A stretch of DNA of 25,354 nucleotides from an uncultured Acetatifactor sp. (GTDB lineage Bacteria; Bacillota; Clostridia; Lachnospirales; Lachnospiraceae): assembly GCA_910586435.1 (NCBI GenBank), contig CAJUGT010000013.1, positions 21,963 through 47,316 on the forward strand, given 5' to 3'. The first letter of the stretch is position 1, and every line of letters starts with the position of its first letter. The position numbers and the translations under genes were made by a program. The notes under the pieces were generated by a model that ran no database searches, had not been told where the DNA came from, and saw nothing but the letters and a program-made list of their open reading frames with translations. Below, piece after piece: positions 7,851 to 16,663 of the stretch.

Positions 7851-9359
7851 TTATACGGCATAATCCACCGTATTCCCATTGATTGCCATCATCTCAGCAG
7901 TCAATGTGTCTTCCTCTTCCATGTTCTCCATGGCAAGGGAATCATTCAGATCAATTCTCCTGGGCCGATTTCTCTTCTCGGCTTCCTGCTGGTTCCTGTC
8001 CCTGCCCTGTTCCAGATTCTGTTCAAATTCATGGGGTCTTACGGTGACTTCAATCGCTTCCACCTTGACACCCTGCTCCTCAAAATTCTCCTGAAGCTGA
8101 ACTATCTGACTCTCCAAGGCCGCCTTCACCGATTCATTCTGTGTGATAAAATGTGCCGTAAGCACTCCGGCGCTGGAATCAATCTGTACCCGAAGTGTTC
8201 CAAGGCTGGCCGGGTGAAGCTGCATTTCAAGACTCGTGGTATCGGCATTTACCTGAAATTTCATATGATCCATAATCTGGCCCATAATATTTCTGGTATT
8301 CTCCGACCATCCGCTGTTTTGCAGTATACTCTCCGCCTGTCGTATCTCCGGCTGAAACTGCTGTGTGCGAATATCCTGCCCCACCACTATATTATGCTGC
8401 TCTCCTTCTGCTTTTCGGGGAACTCTTCTTTCTTCCTGCCCCGGCTGGTCGGAATGTCCCTCCCTACGGTCATCTGTCTGTACTTCCCTCTCGGGCAAAG
8501 CATTGTTTTCCTTTGGCAAAGCCTCCGCCTCTTCCACAGGCATTTCCGGCTCCTTCGCCTCAGCCAATGGCCGAACCTGTTCTTCCTGTTTGGGAAGGAT
8601 AACAGCGTCCGTTTTTTCTTCCGGTGATGTCTGGCTGACGGAAATCTTACGCAGAAGCTCTTCCATTTCCGGTGGCTCCATATCCAGGGTTTCGGCACTT
8701 TCTTCTACTGTGCCCTTCAGTTCTCCCATCACCATCTGGTACTTGCCGCAAAGCTCCTCATCCATAAGCAACGCGAAGGAATCTTCCGCCCCACCCAGAT
8801 GAAGCAACAGGTTTCCCAGCATATCCGCATCCAACACATCCGTGGGCGCCATTCCCAACTCATCCATTGCCGCCTGTAATTCCTCCGGCGAAATACCAAA
8901 AGTATCCGCAATCAGCTGCATCAGATTCATTGCTGCCGTTCCCAGTACTTCCATGGCCTGCTCAAGTTCCTCCGGCATCAGGTCTTCTGTGCCGCTCTCC
9001 AAGTTCTCCTGGTTCTCGGCATCTTTGCCCTCCACATCGGATACTTCCTTCGCAGCCTCGGCATCCTTCGTGTCTTCCACAGTGTTTTGTTCACTGCTTT
9101 CCACACCGACATCTTTTTCCGTTACATCCCCTGGGGAATTTTCATCGGAATCCCATGCCTTGTCAGACGATTCTGCCGGCTTTGAAGCATTTTGTACGGA
9201 GTCCTCCGGAACATAACTGCCTGCGGTATTCCTGTTCATCTGGTCATTCCATACCTTCTGAAACTCTCCCGCTCCGGCCCCGCTGCCTCCGACAGCCTTC
9301 CCTGTCTGCCCCATTCCCGCAAACAGGGAACCAACATCTCTTACAGGTGTACTTATCAT
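7851..9359 (-). CDS. fliK: FliK, hook-length control protein
   Basis: FliK is secreted during hook assembly and, through its C-terminal domain, switches the export gate from hook to filament substrates. The 502-residue protein has a long low-complexity, acidic and Gln-rich N-terminal and central region, consistent with a molecular ruler. A conserved Flg_hook C-terminal domain spans about residues 370-440 (LEMQLHPASLGTLRVQID, then FITQNESVKAALESQ and LQENFEEQGVKVEAIEV). The tail (about 440-502) is Arg/Glu rich. The ATG has GGAGG about 7 nt upstream. It sits between the motE-like gene and flgD, the conserved order in Firmicutes. Confidence 0.93.
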   Translation of the reverse strand: MISTPVRDVGSLFAGMGQTGKAVGGSGAGAGEFQKVWNDQMNRNTAGSYVPEDSVQNASKPAESSDKAWDSDENSPGDVTEKDVGVESSEQNTVEDTKDAEAAKEVSDVEGKDAENQENLESGTEDLMPEELEQAMEVLGTAAMNLMQLIADTFGISPEELQAAMDELGMAPTDVLDADMLGNLLLHLGGAEDSFALLMDEELCGKYQMVMGELKGTVEESAETLDMEPPEMEELLRKISVSQTSPEEKTDAVILPKQEEQVRPLAEAKEPEMPVEEAEALPKENNALPEREVQTDDRREGHSDQPGQEERRVPRKAEGEQHNIVVGQDIRTQQFQPEIRQAESILQNSGWSENTRNIMGQIMDHMKFQVNADTTSLEMQLHPASLGTLRVQIDSSAGVLTAHFITQNESVKAALESQIVQLQENFEEQGVKVEAIEVTVRPHEFEQNLEQGRDRNQQEAEKRNRPRRIDLNDSLAMENMEEEDTLTAEMMAINGNTVDYAV

Positions 9360-9432
9360 ACCAATCCTCCTTTCCTGCTGTTTTTCAGGGAAAAAAATCC
9401 CTTTGTTTATATCGGATAAAAAGGTTAAAATC

Positions 9433-10299
9433 TTAAGAGTCCGGATCCATCATTTTCGTAATCCTGGCTGCGTTCTCCACATCCATGGCTGCCAGTATCT
9501 TTCCTCTGGATTCCGCATCCATATTTTTCAATATCTTGGCCACCAATGTGAAATTATCCGTCATGGAGTCGAATATCTTTGCGGCCTCCTTGGGTTTCAT
9601 GGCTGTATATCCCTGTACGTAAGATTCTATTTCCTTGGTGGCCTCATTCTGAAGCAGCACCTGTCTATAAATATATGCCGCAGTAGTAGGATCCATGGCA
9701 GAAAAATATTTTTCATATTCGTCCGCCCCCATTTCTTCTACCGCCTTCTCGAAAAATTCTGTCTTGACACGCTGAAATTCATCCTGCTTCTTTTCAAATT
9801 CCTGAAGACGCCGTACTTCCGCCATCAAAACCTCTATATCCGCGTCTTTCGCATTGGAAGAATTTTGTGCCCGCTCCAATTCCAGCTCCAGCTGCCTGAT
9901 ATAGGCAACCGCTTCTTCCAGACTGGTATAGCCTCCATAACTGTCCGGCTCCACTGTCTCCGTAATATTGGAACTGCCTGGCAATATCTTATTCAGCACC
10001 GGTACATCCTTCAGAATAGGCGTCAGGACACCGCTGCCAAATCCTCCGATATCCAGTTTGACTACAACACAAATGACGGCAAGCCACAGGACAACAATCA
10101 GAAGCGTGGCCGCCAATGTAACTATCCCATTACCACTGTCCTCACCAAGAGCTTCTTCCTGCTTCGCAATCTCCGCCGCCCGGCGTTTTGCCTCTTTGCG
10201 CTGCGCCTTCTGATCTTTTTTCAGCTGTTTTCTTTCTTCTTTTAATTTCGCCTTTTCCTGTTCCGCTCCTGCGGGATCATATGTCATTTCCTTTGCCAT
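9433..10299 (-). CDS. MotE/YlxF-like membrane protein of the flagellar operon
   Basis: The 288-residue product has a strongly basic/acidic N-terminal coiled coil (residues ~12-45, K/E/R/A-rich) and one membrane helix (about 57-82, VTLAATLLIVVLWLAVICVV). A coiled-coil stretch follows at about 120-175. The C-terminal helical domain (about 185-288) has repeated units YFSAMDPTTAAYIYRQVL, MKPKEAAKIFDSM and NMDAESRGKILAAMD, ending in VENAARITKMMD. These resemble the MgtE-N/FliG-type helical superhelix. Its location between fliJ and fliK is that of ylxF in B. subtilis; the Rhizobium relative MotE is a periplasmic chaperone for MotC. A precise function is not known here. GGAGAG precedes the ATG, and it lies 9 nt after fliJ. 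Confidence 0.82.
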   Translation of the reverse strand: MAKEMTYDPAGAEQEKAKLKEERKQLKKDQKAQRKEAKRRAAEIAKQEEALGEDSGNGIVTLAATLLIVVLWLAVICVVVKLDIGGFGSGVLTPILKDVPVLNKILPGSSNITETVEPDSYGGYTSLEEAVAYIRQLELELERAQNSSNAKDADIEVLMAEVRRLQEFEKKQDEFQRVKTEFFEKAVEEMGADEYEKYFSAMDPTTAAYIYRQVLLQNEATKEIESYVQGYTAMKPKEAAKIFDSMTDNFTLVAKILKNMDAESRGKILAAMDVENAARITKMMDPDS

Positions 10300-10308
10300 A
10301 GCACTCTC

Positions 10309-10782
10309 CTAAACCGGCGCTTCACTTCTGCTCTCTTCACTGATACGCTGCCCATATGTATAACTGGTCAACTGGTCGATTTCCTTGCTTTCCTGCCGTT
10401 TTTCTTCCATAAGAAATATCTGAAAGGCTTTCTCTTTTAATGTCTCATGGGTCTTGCGTTCCATCATCACTTCTGTCAGCCGTTCTCTGGCTTCTTCCAG
10501 CTTTCTCTCCGCCATTTCCACCCGCATTTTCTGCGAAACGATGAAGTCCTCCATACAGACAATAGCGGATTTATTCTCCTCTATCTCTCTGATATTCAAC
10601 GTACCTGCCAAAAGCGCTCTGGCCTTTTCCTCATATTTTTTCTTGCGCTGATACAGCTGGCGCAAACGTTCTTCCTCCTCATCCAGAGCCGCCCTGGCAG
10701 CGGAAAATTCCTGCTTTGCCAGTGTTTCCATTTTCATCTTGATATTTAATATACTCTGCATGGAATAACGGAATCTCGCCAT
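10309..10782 (-). CDS. fliJ: FliJ, flagellar export chaperone
   Basis: FliJ is a small coiled-coil protein that fits in the centre of the FliI hexamer and couples it to FlhA, also recycling export chaperones. The 157-residue product is almost entirely alpha-helical and charged. It starts MARFRYSMQSILNIKMKMET, the usual FliJ opening (F-x3-LQ-x-hL-x-x-K). Long heptad-rich helices run through residues ~20-125. The start has GGAGGTG upstream and lies 14 nt after the fliI stop. The call rests on the N-terminal motif, coiled-coil character and position after fliI, because FliJ sequences diverge strongly. Confidence 0.9.
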   Translation of the reverse strand: MARFRYSMQSILNIKMKMETLAKQEFSAARAALDEEEERLRQLYQRKKKYEEKARALLAGTLNIREIEENKSAIVCMEDFIVSQKMRVEMAERKLEEARERLTEVMMERKTHETLKEKAFQIFLMEEKRQESKEIDQLTSYTYGQRISEESRSEAPV

Positions 10783-10796
10783 GCCCTCTCACCTCC

Positions 10797-12116
10797 TCAG
10801 GACACAAACAGCCGCTCCAGCATGGCCACACTATCCTCAAATGTAAACTTCTCTTCCACATTCTGACACAGATAACCATTCACAGCGTCAATTTTGGAGA
10901 TTGCGTAGTCAATGGAAGGATTACTGCCGCTTTTATACGCGCCAATATTAATCAAGTCTTCCGCTTCATTATAAGTAGCCAAAACATTTTTCAATTTGCC
11001 TGCTGCCTGCTTGTGTTCCTTGTCAGCTATCTGACTCATACACCTGGAAATACTCTGCAAAATGTCAATGGCCGGATAGTGGTTCTTATGTCCCAGCTTC
11101 CTATCCAACATAATATGCCCATCCAGAATGCTTCGTGCCGTATCTGTAATAGGTTCGTTAAAATCATCCCCATCCACCAGCACGGTGTACAATCCGGTAA
11201 TGGAACCTTCCGCGGCACATCCTGCCCGCTCTAAAAGTTTCGGCATCTCCGAGTACACACTGGGCGGATACCCTCTGGTCACAGGCGGTTCTCCGCTGGC
11301 AAGTCCTATTTCCCTCTGTGCCATGGAAAAACGGGTCAGGGAATCCATCATCAACAACACATCTTTTCCCCTGTCCCTGAAATATTCCGCTATTGCCGTA
11401 GCAGTCTTGGCTGCCTTGTTCCTTTCCAAAGCAGGTCTGTCAGAGGTCGCTACCACAACCACGGAACGCTTCATACCTTCCACACCCAGGTCCCGCTCAA
11501 TAAATTCCCGTACCTCCCTGCCACGCTCTCCAATCAGCGCTATCACATTGATATCTGCCTTGGTATTCCTTGCGAACATCCCCATAAGCGTGGACTTTCC
11601 CACGCCGGAACCGGCAAAAATACCAATACGCTGCCCTTTTCCCACGGTAATCAGACCATCCACGGCCTTGACGCCAAGGGGAAGTACCGTGTCAATAATC
11701 TTTCTGCTCATAGGGTCCGGCGGCGCCGCTTCCACCAGATAGGGAATTCCGTCAAACCTTGTACCATCCACCGGATGCCCCATGCCGTTCAGGGTTTTGC
11801 CCAACAGGGCTTCACTTACCAACACTTGCAAAGGAAGCCCTGTATTCTCCACAATACAGCCCAATCCAATGCCATCCACGGAGTCATAGGGCATCAAAAG
11901 AGTCTTCTTGTCTTTGAATCCCACCACCTCTGCCTTGATTGGCGGTCTGTCCCCCTCCCCTTCCGGCGTAATCTCACATATATCTCCCAGTTTCGCGTCA
12001 GGGCCGGAAGACTCAATGGTAAGTCCCACCACATTGACTACTTTGCCCTTCCTCTTGAAGAATGTCTGTTCGGAAACTTTATTATATTTTGTAAAATTTA
12101 CATTAAGAGCCCGCAA
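10797..12116 (-). CDS. fliI: FliI, flagellum-specific export ATPase
   Basis: FliI is the cytoplasmic F1-beta-like ATPase of the flagellar type III export apparatus. The 439-residue product has the family length. Its P-loop is AGSGVGKS at residues 168-175. A Walker B segment (VLLMMDSLTRFSMAQREIGL) is followed by the EPPVTRGYPPSVYSEMPKLL signature and the GSITGLYTVLVDGDD motif. The start is TTG, with GGGAGGG 8 nt upstream; no in-frame ATG lies near the expected N-terminus. It follows fliH by 36 nt and precedes fliJ by 14 nt, so the ATPase, its stator FliH and FliJ are made together. Confidence 0.97.
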   Translation of the reverse strand: MRALNVNFTKYNKVSEQTFFKRKGKVVNVVGLTIESSGPDAKLGDICEITPEGEGDRPPIKAEVVGFKDKKTLLMPYDSVDGIGLGCIVENTGLPLQVLVSEALLGKTLNGMGHPVDGTRFDGIPYLVEAAPPDPMSRKIIDTVLPLGVKAVDGLITVGKGQRIGIFAGSGVGKSTLMGMFARNTKADINVIALIGERGREVREFIERDLGVEGMKRSVVVVATSDRPALERNKAAKTATAIAEYFRDRGKDVLLMMDSLTRFSMAQREIGLASGEPPVTRGYPPSVYSEMPKLLERAGCAAEGSITGLYTVLVDGDDFNEPITDTARSILDGHIMLDRKLGHKNHYPAIDILQSISRCMSQIADKEHKQAAGKLKNVLATYNEAEDLINIGAYKSGSNPSIDYAISKIDAVNGYLCQNVEEKFTFEDSVAMLERLFVS

Positions 12117-12152
12117 AAATCAATCCCTCCCGCAACCGACAAGGGGTTTCCC

Positions 12153-12968
12153 TTACTCTTTTGACCATGCCAACAGCCGCAGCTTTCGCACAAGCTCGGA
12201 CATCTGCGTATCCAGCCCACAATCATAAATACCGCTTTCCGTTTCAATCATGCACTGATTCTTCTCAAGTGACATATCCTCCATCACATCCACATTACAA
12301 TTGGAAGAGACAGCCCCGGAAAGCATCTGCTTCTTCTGCATACTCACATAAGGGTAATCTTCCTTGGATACATGTATCATAAAATCATGGCTGCCTTCCA
12401 GTTTACGTATGGCAGCAGAAATCAGGTGAACCAGAATTTCCCGGTACGCGCTCAAGTCCACATGAAAAATATATTCATAAAGACCTGTAATATTATCAAT
12501 AAACTGGGGTTCCAGCACATCAATCTGTTCCTGATATGCCGCTTCCAGCTGCCTCGCCTTCTCCTGATATTCTCTTTCAATCGCTTCCACTTCCGTCCGG
12601 GCCCTGGCGACACCCTCCTCATACCCCTGCTGTCTTGCCTGGGCAAGGATCTCGTTTTTCTCCCTCTCTGTCTCGGCCTTTGCTTCGTCACGGAGACGCA
12701 GTGTACTGAGCCGTGCGTCATTCAGTATGTCTTCCGCTTCTTTCCTTGCGTTTTCCAGCAGGGTTTCCGCGTCTTCCCCTGCCTTTATGACATTACCCGC
12801 TCCTTCTTCCACCGATACATCCAATACTTCCGCTCCCAGACCGGATACAAATTCCCCCGAAGAGAACTGTCCGATTCGTTTTCTCACCAGAGCATTGTTG
12901 TCGATAATTCTTTTCTCTTCCTGAGGCTCTACCACATACGCCTGTTTTACCAGGTTCCTAGACCACAA
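12153..12968 (-). CDS. fliH: FliH, flagellar export ATPase regulator/stator
   Basis: FliH binds FliI as a peripheral stalk and docks it to the C-ring. The longest frame starts with GTG at 12977, but that GTG overlaps the GGAGG itself. The TTG at 12968 has an 8-nt spacing, so I propose a 271-residue product beginning (M)WSRNLVKQAYVVEPQEE. It overlaps the fliG stop by 11 nt. The N-terminal part is followed by a long charged coiled coil (about residues 65-165, repeated E/A/R/Q with AEAEDILNDARL-like heptads) and a C-terminal globular domain ending LVRKLRLLAWSKE. The layout (FliG-FliH-FliI) is the conserved order. Start choice is moderately sure; identity is strong. Confidence 0.88.
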   Translation of the reverse strand: MWSRNLVKQAYVVEPQEEKRIIDNNALVRKRIGQFSSGEFVSGLGAEVLDVSVEEGAGNVIKAGEDAETLLENARKEAEDILNDARLSTLRLRDEAKAETEREKNEILAQARQQGYEEGVARARTEVEAIEREYQEKARQLEAAYQEQIDVLEPQFIDNITGLYEYIFHVDLSAYREILVHLISAAIRKLEGSHDFMIHVSKEDYPYVSMQKKQMLSGAVSSNCNVDVMEDMSLEKNQCMIETESGIYDCGLDTQMSELVRKLRLLAWSKE

Positions 12969-13980
12969 TCTCGTCACCTCCGCCTCTGGAGATTATAATT
13001 TCACCTGTATCTTCCAGTTTCCTGATGATATTTACAATCTTCTGCTGTGCTTCCTCCACATCTTTCATACGTACAGGTCCCATAAATTCCATGTCTTCCT
13101 GAATCATAACCACCAGACGTTTGGACATATTGTTGAAGATTGCGTTTTTCACATCATCATTGGCAACCTTAAGCGCAACAGCCAAATCATTGTTATCCAC
13201 TTCACGCAGCACACGCTGAATGGCCTTGTCGTCCAGCAGCAGAATATCCTCGAACACAAACATTTTCTTTCTGATTTCGTCTGCCAGCTCCGGCTCGTCG
13301 ATTTCCAAAGTCTCCATAATATGACGTTCCGTACCACGATCCACCGTATTCAGGATTTCCACCACAGCGTCCACACCACCGATAATGGTGTAATCCTGAT
13401 TTACAAGGCTTGCAAGTTTGGATTCCAGCACTTTCTCCACCTCCTTGATGACATCGGGACTGGTGCGGTCCATAACGGCAATACGCCTTGCCACATCCGC
13501 CTGCCTCTCAGGCGGCAGCGCCGATATTACCAGCGCCGACTGGGCCGGCGCCAAATAAGACAATATCAAGGCTATGGTCTGAGGATGTTCATCCTGTATA
13601 AAGTTGATAATCTGAGTGGCATCTGTTTTGCGCACAAACTCGAAAGGCTTCACCTGCAAGGATGCCGTCAGCTTGCCAATGACATCCATAGCCTTCTCGG
13701 CTCCCACGGCTTTTTCCAGCAGTTCCTTCGCATATCCGATACCGCCTTCCGCAATGTACTGCTGCGCCAAACATATTTCGTAGAACTCATTGATGACATC
13801 TTCTTTCACCTGAGGCGTAATGCTTCTTGTGTTGGCAATTTCCAACGTCAGTTCCTCAATTTCTTCTTCTTTCAAATGTTTAAAGATTCCGGCGGACCTT
13901 TCCGGTCCCAGAGATATCAAAAGTATCGCCGCTTTCTGTATCCCCCGGATGGTTTCATCCTTTGACGCGCTTTTAGCCAT
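12958..13980 (-). CDS. fliG: FliG, flagellar motor switch protein
   Basis: FliG couples the MS ring (FliF) to the C-ring and receives torque from MotA. The 340-residue product has the family length. It shows an N-terminal domain (AAILLISLGPERSAGIFKHL), the middle EHPQTIALILSYL motif followed by LPPERQADVARRIA, and a C-terminal torque domain. The torque domain contains FEDILLLDDKAIQRVLREVD and NNMSKRLVVMIQEDMEFMGP, where the charged Arg/Glu/Asp residues for MotA contact are present. GGAAGAGG precedes the ATG, and it begins 15 nt after fliF. It overlaps fliH at its 3' end, which implies coupled translation. Confidence 0.98.
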   Translation of the reverse strand: MAKSASKDETIRGIQKAAILLISLGPERSAGIFKHLKEEEIEELTLEIANTRSITPQVKEDVINEFYEICLAQQYIAEGGIGYAKELLEKAVGAEKAMDVIGKLTASLQVKPFEFVRKTDATQIINFIQDEHPQTIALILSYLAPAQSALVISALPPERQADVARRIAVMDRTSPDVIKEVEKVLESKLASLVNQDYTIIGGVDAVVEILNTVDRGTERHIMETLEIDEPELADEIRKKMFVFEDILLLDDKAIQRVLREVDNNDLAVALKVANDDVKNAIFNNMSKRLVVMIQEDMEFMGPVRMKDVEEAQQKIVNIIRKLEDTGEIIISRGGGDEIVV

Positions 13981-13995
13981 GTATGTACCTCTTCC

Positions 13996-15603
13996 TTAAT
14001 TCCAATCCTCATTTAACCAGTTACGCAGCAGATTTGCGGCAGCCTCTGGATTCTCATCCACAAATTTCTCTATCAGTTTGCGTGTTTCTGATTTTGCTTC
14101 CACATCAATATCTTCCATTGCGCCCTGTGTGGATTGAAGCATATCTTCCACCGGCAATTCTTCTTCCTCCTCCGTCCGCTTTCTGGAACCCATGCTGCGA
14201 AGGATTACAAAGCCAAGCAGGAGCAGAATCAACACAATCATTACGACGCTGAGAACATCCGTCCCGCTGATATTTATGCTTTCTTTGTCGTAGAACACAG
14301 GAGATTCATACGCAATGATCCTGATATTCTCCCTGTTGATACCCGATGCGGCATAAGCTATTTCATAAACCTCATCATCCACTTCCAGACGAACATCTGC
14401 CCGATTGTCTTCTTTGAATTGCTCCCAGGTCATGCCGCCGTCCAAAAGTCCCTGCGCTCTCACGCTTTCCTCATAATATTCACGATAGGAAATCATGGTA
14501 ATCGCCATGCTGGAACTGCCGTAATCAACCGTTCCCGGCGGGATTGTCACCTTACTGTCCTTTATATTAGGAAGGTAATCCCTCTCTGATTCTGTCTGTG
14601 TATTCTCACTGGTATTGTAATCCGGGTTATCATAATCTGTCAGATCGTCTCCGTTGGAATCTGTTCCCGGCGTTCCTCCCACCCCGTTGGTAGAAGAGGA
14701 TTCAAAAAGGATTTCATGCCCAAGCATTCCCTGGGACATGCCGTCATTGGCGTAATATTCCCTGATCTGATCTTCATAAGCAGCGTAATCTATTTCAAGA
14801 TGTGTTTTCACATCAATGGAACTATACTGATTGGTGCCGTACAACACACGTCTTGTCTGGTTATCCAAAACGGCCTCCAGTTGTTCCCGCAGCTCCTGCA
14901 TGGAATTCGCCTGACCGCCAAAGGAATAGTCATCCCCTCCGGCAAAGAGCAAATTCCCTTTATAGTCCATAATAGTGATTTTTGCCGTGCTGGAATTACC
15001 CAAAATAGTGGTTGCGGATCTTGCAATGGCTGCGGCTGTCGCAGAACTGCAATCGCTCAACAGATCCAGCTGTATGTACGCCGAAGATTCCTCCTGCTGC
15101 TGCTGGGCCCACAATGTCCCCGTCTTCTCTACCAGCGTCACCTTTACCTTGGCGTCTCTGACAAATTCCAACGCTTTAAACATTGCCGCCATACTGTCGC
15201 CAATATAACTTTCATACTGCCTTTGCTGCTCCCAGGATGTGGTGGACATGCTGCCGTTAATATAATCGCTTAGCTTTATATTGTCGGGACGATACCCTGC
15301 GGAAGCCATGGCGTAATTTGCCTGGGAAAGCTGTTCGGTAAGCACCTCAACGGTACGAAGATCCGACGTTTCCTGGTGAGTGATGCCCGCCTCGTCCAGG
15401 ATGTCAAGCACCTCCGCCGCGTCTGAGCTGTTATCAAATGTAGTAAGATGGGTAAACTGAGGCCTGGTAAACACATACAACACAATTACAAAAGTAAAAA
15501 TCACAACCGCGACAATCGCAACGATAATAGTTCGCTGTTTGTTGGTAAATTTCTTCCACCACTCCAGTATTTTTCCTGTTATCTCTTTCAGCTTGTCAGC
15601 CAT
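13996..15603 (-). CDS. fliF: FliF, flagellar MS-ring protein
   Basis: FliF forms the membrane MS ring on which rod, C-ring and export gate assemble. The 535-residue product has an N-terminal membrane helix (about 23-45, TIIVAIVAVVIFTFVIVLYV), periplasmic ring-building (YscJ/FliF-type) domains, and a second helix at about 446-468 (VLSVVMIVLILLLLGFVIL). A cytoplasmic C-terminus ends KFVDENPEAAANLLRNWL, the conserved FliG-binding peptide. The ATG has GGGGAG about 7 nt upstream. The gene lies between fliE and fliG; a 107-nt gap upstream contains a possible tiny frame (see findings). Confidence 0.97.
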   Translation of the reverse strand: MADKLKEITGKILEWWKKFTNKQRTIIVAIVAVVIFTFVIVLYVFTRPQFTHLTTFDNSSDAAEVLDILDEAGITHQETSDLRTVEVLTEQLSQANYAMASAGYRPDNIKLSDYINGSMSTTSWEQQRQYESYIGDSMAAMFKALEFVRDAKVKVTLVEKTGTLWAQQQQEESSAYIQLDLLSDCSSATAAAIARSATTILGNSSTAKITIMDYKGNLLFAGGDDYSFGGQANSMQELREQLEAVLDNQTRRVLYGTNQYSSIDVKTHLEIDYAAYEDQIREYYANDGMSQGMLGHEILFESSSTNGVGGTPGTDSNGDDLTDYDNPDYNTSENTQTESERDYLPNIKDSKVTIPPGTVDYGSSSMAITMISYREYYEESVRAQGLLDGGMTWEQFKEDNRADVRLEVDDEVYEIAYAASGINRENIRIIAYESPVFYDKESINISGTDVLSVVMIVLILLLLGFVILRSMGSRKRTEEEEELPVEDMLQSTQGAMEDIDVEAKSETRKLIEKFVDENPEAAANLLRNWLNEDWN

Positions 15604-15710
15604 GGTATTTCTCCCCTAGTCATATCTTATTCTGCCGTAACCCGGTTCCAATTCCGAATACGGCCAATGAACAAAGAGCCATCATGACAGCCCTTTTCGC
15701 CCCACAGACA

Positions 15711-16067
15711 TTATACCTGCATCTGCATCAGCTCTTTGTAAGCTTCCAGCAGCTTGTCGCGGACAGCCACTGTGTACTGTAATGCCGCTGATGCCTTTTG
15801 CAGGGCGACGGACAGCTCCTGGGGATTATCCGTTTCCCCCAGCGCGAATTTTATTTTCTCATCTTCCGCTTCGGAAAAATATGTATTGGTAGTTTTAATA
15901 TTGTCAATGGCAGCATTCAGAAACGAATCAAATAACGTTCCGTCCACTCTGTTTTCTTCTTCAGAAAATGCTCCCGTCCTTGTAAGCGGCCTCGTACCGC
16001 CTACGGACGTAAGTTCAAATACCCCCGGAATTCCTTTTACTGGTGACATATCCATGATATTTTTCAT
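15711..16067 (-). CDS. fliE: FliE, MS ring-rod junction protein
   Basis: FliE is the small adaptor that joins the rod to the MS ring/export gate. The 118-residue product matches the family length. The C-terminal half is typical: LFDSFLNAAIDNIKTTNTYF, then ELSVALQKASAALQYTVAVR and DKLLEAYKELMQMQV, where the VRDKLLEAYKE-MxMQ ending is diagnostic. The first ~25 residues are variable. The start is uncertain between Met1 and Met5 because AAAGG lies very close to the first ATG. It lies 29 nt after flgC. Confidence 0.95.
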   Translation of the reverse strand: MKNIMDMSPVKGIPGVFELTSVGGTRPLTRTGAFSEEENRVDGTLFDSFLNAAIDNIKTTNTYFSEAEDEKIKFALGETDNPQELSVALQKASAALQYTVAVRDKLLEAYKELMQMQV

Positions 16068-16096
16068 GCCTTTCTACTTTATACTCAATCTAACAA

Positions 16097-16549
16097 TCAG
16101 CCGTTCATCAGCTCAAGCCCCTTCAGGGTAATGGCTTTGCTCGTGTTAAACGCAGTGGAATTCGCTTCCCATGCCCGGCTGGCATCTATCATATTGGTCA
16201 TCTCTGTAATAATATTCACATTCGGTCCTGTCACATAACCATTTTCATCCGCGTCCGGATGCGCAGGATCGTATACCATATTCATAGGCGTCTTGTGATC
16301 CTCATACACTCCCGACACTTTGACTCCCTGCCCCGTATACCCATGGCTGTAGGCCGCATTGCCCAGAATACGGCTAAAAGACGTCTGACCGCCTTTCTCT
16401 TCGAAAGTAACAATTTTTCTCCGATACGGGGTACCGTCCGCCGTTCGTGTTGTATTGGCATTCGCCACATTCTCCGATATAATATCCATTCTGTATCTCT
16501 GCGCCGTCATACCGCTGGCGTTGATGTTAAAAGCCGAAAACATACTCAT
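16097..16549 (-). CDS. flgC: FlgC, proximal rod protein
   Basis: FlgC is one of the proximal rod proteins. The 150-residue product begins MSMFSAFNINASGMTAQRYR and continues MDIISENVANANTTRTADG, the rod-protein N-terminal motif with N-A-N-T-T. It closes with MTNMIDASRAWEANSTAFNT followed by SKAITLKGLEL, the C-terminal motif with EANSTAF. Length and both ends agree with the family. GGAGG is 8-9 nt before the ATG. It sits between flgB and fliE. Confidence 0.97.
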   Translation of the reverse strand: MSMFSAFNINASGMTAQRYRMDIISENVANANTTRTADGTPYRRKIVTFEEKGGQTSFSRILGNAAYSHGYTGQGVKVSGVYEDHKTPMNMVYDPAHPDADENGYVTGPNVNIITEMTNMIDASRAWEANSTAFNTSKAITLKGLELMNG

Positions 16550-16663
16550 ATTTGTGCCTCCTGTCTCGATTCCGCCCTTCCAAAGATAATCCGCCCTTTC
16601 AGGCGTGGGGAATTCACCCCTTTGGGCATAATTCTATTTCAATTTGTCAGCCTGTCGACCGCC

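Noticed and set aside
16550..16663. Inverted GGGG/CCCC stretches in the flgB-flgC gap as a terminator
   Set aside because: Short GGGGTGAATTCCCC-type palindrome without a U-run; flgC follows with its own ribosome binding site and must be co-transcribed.
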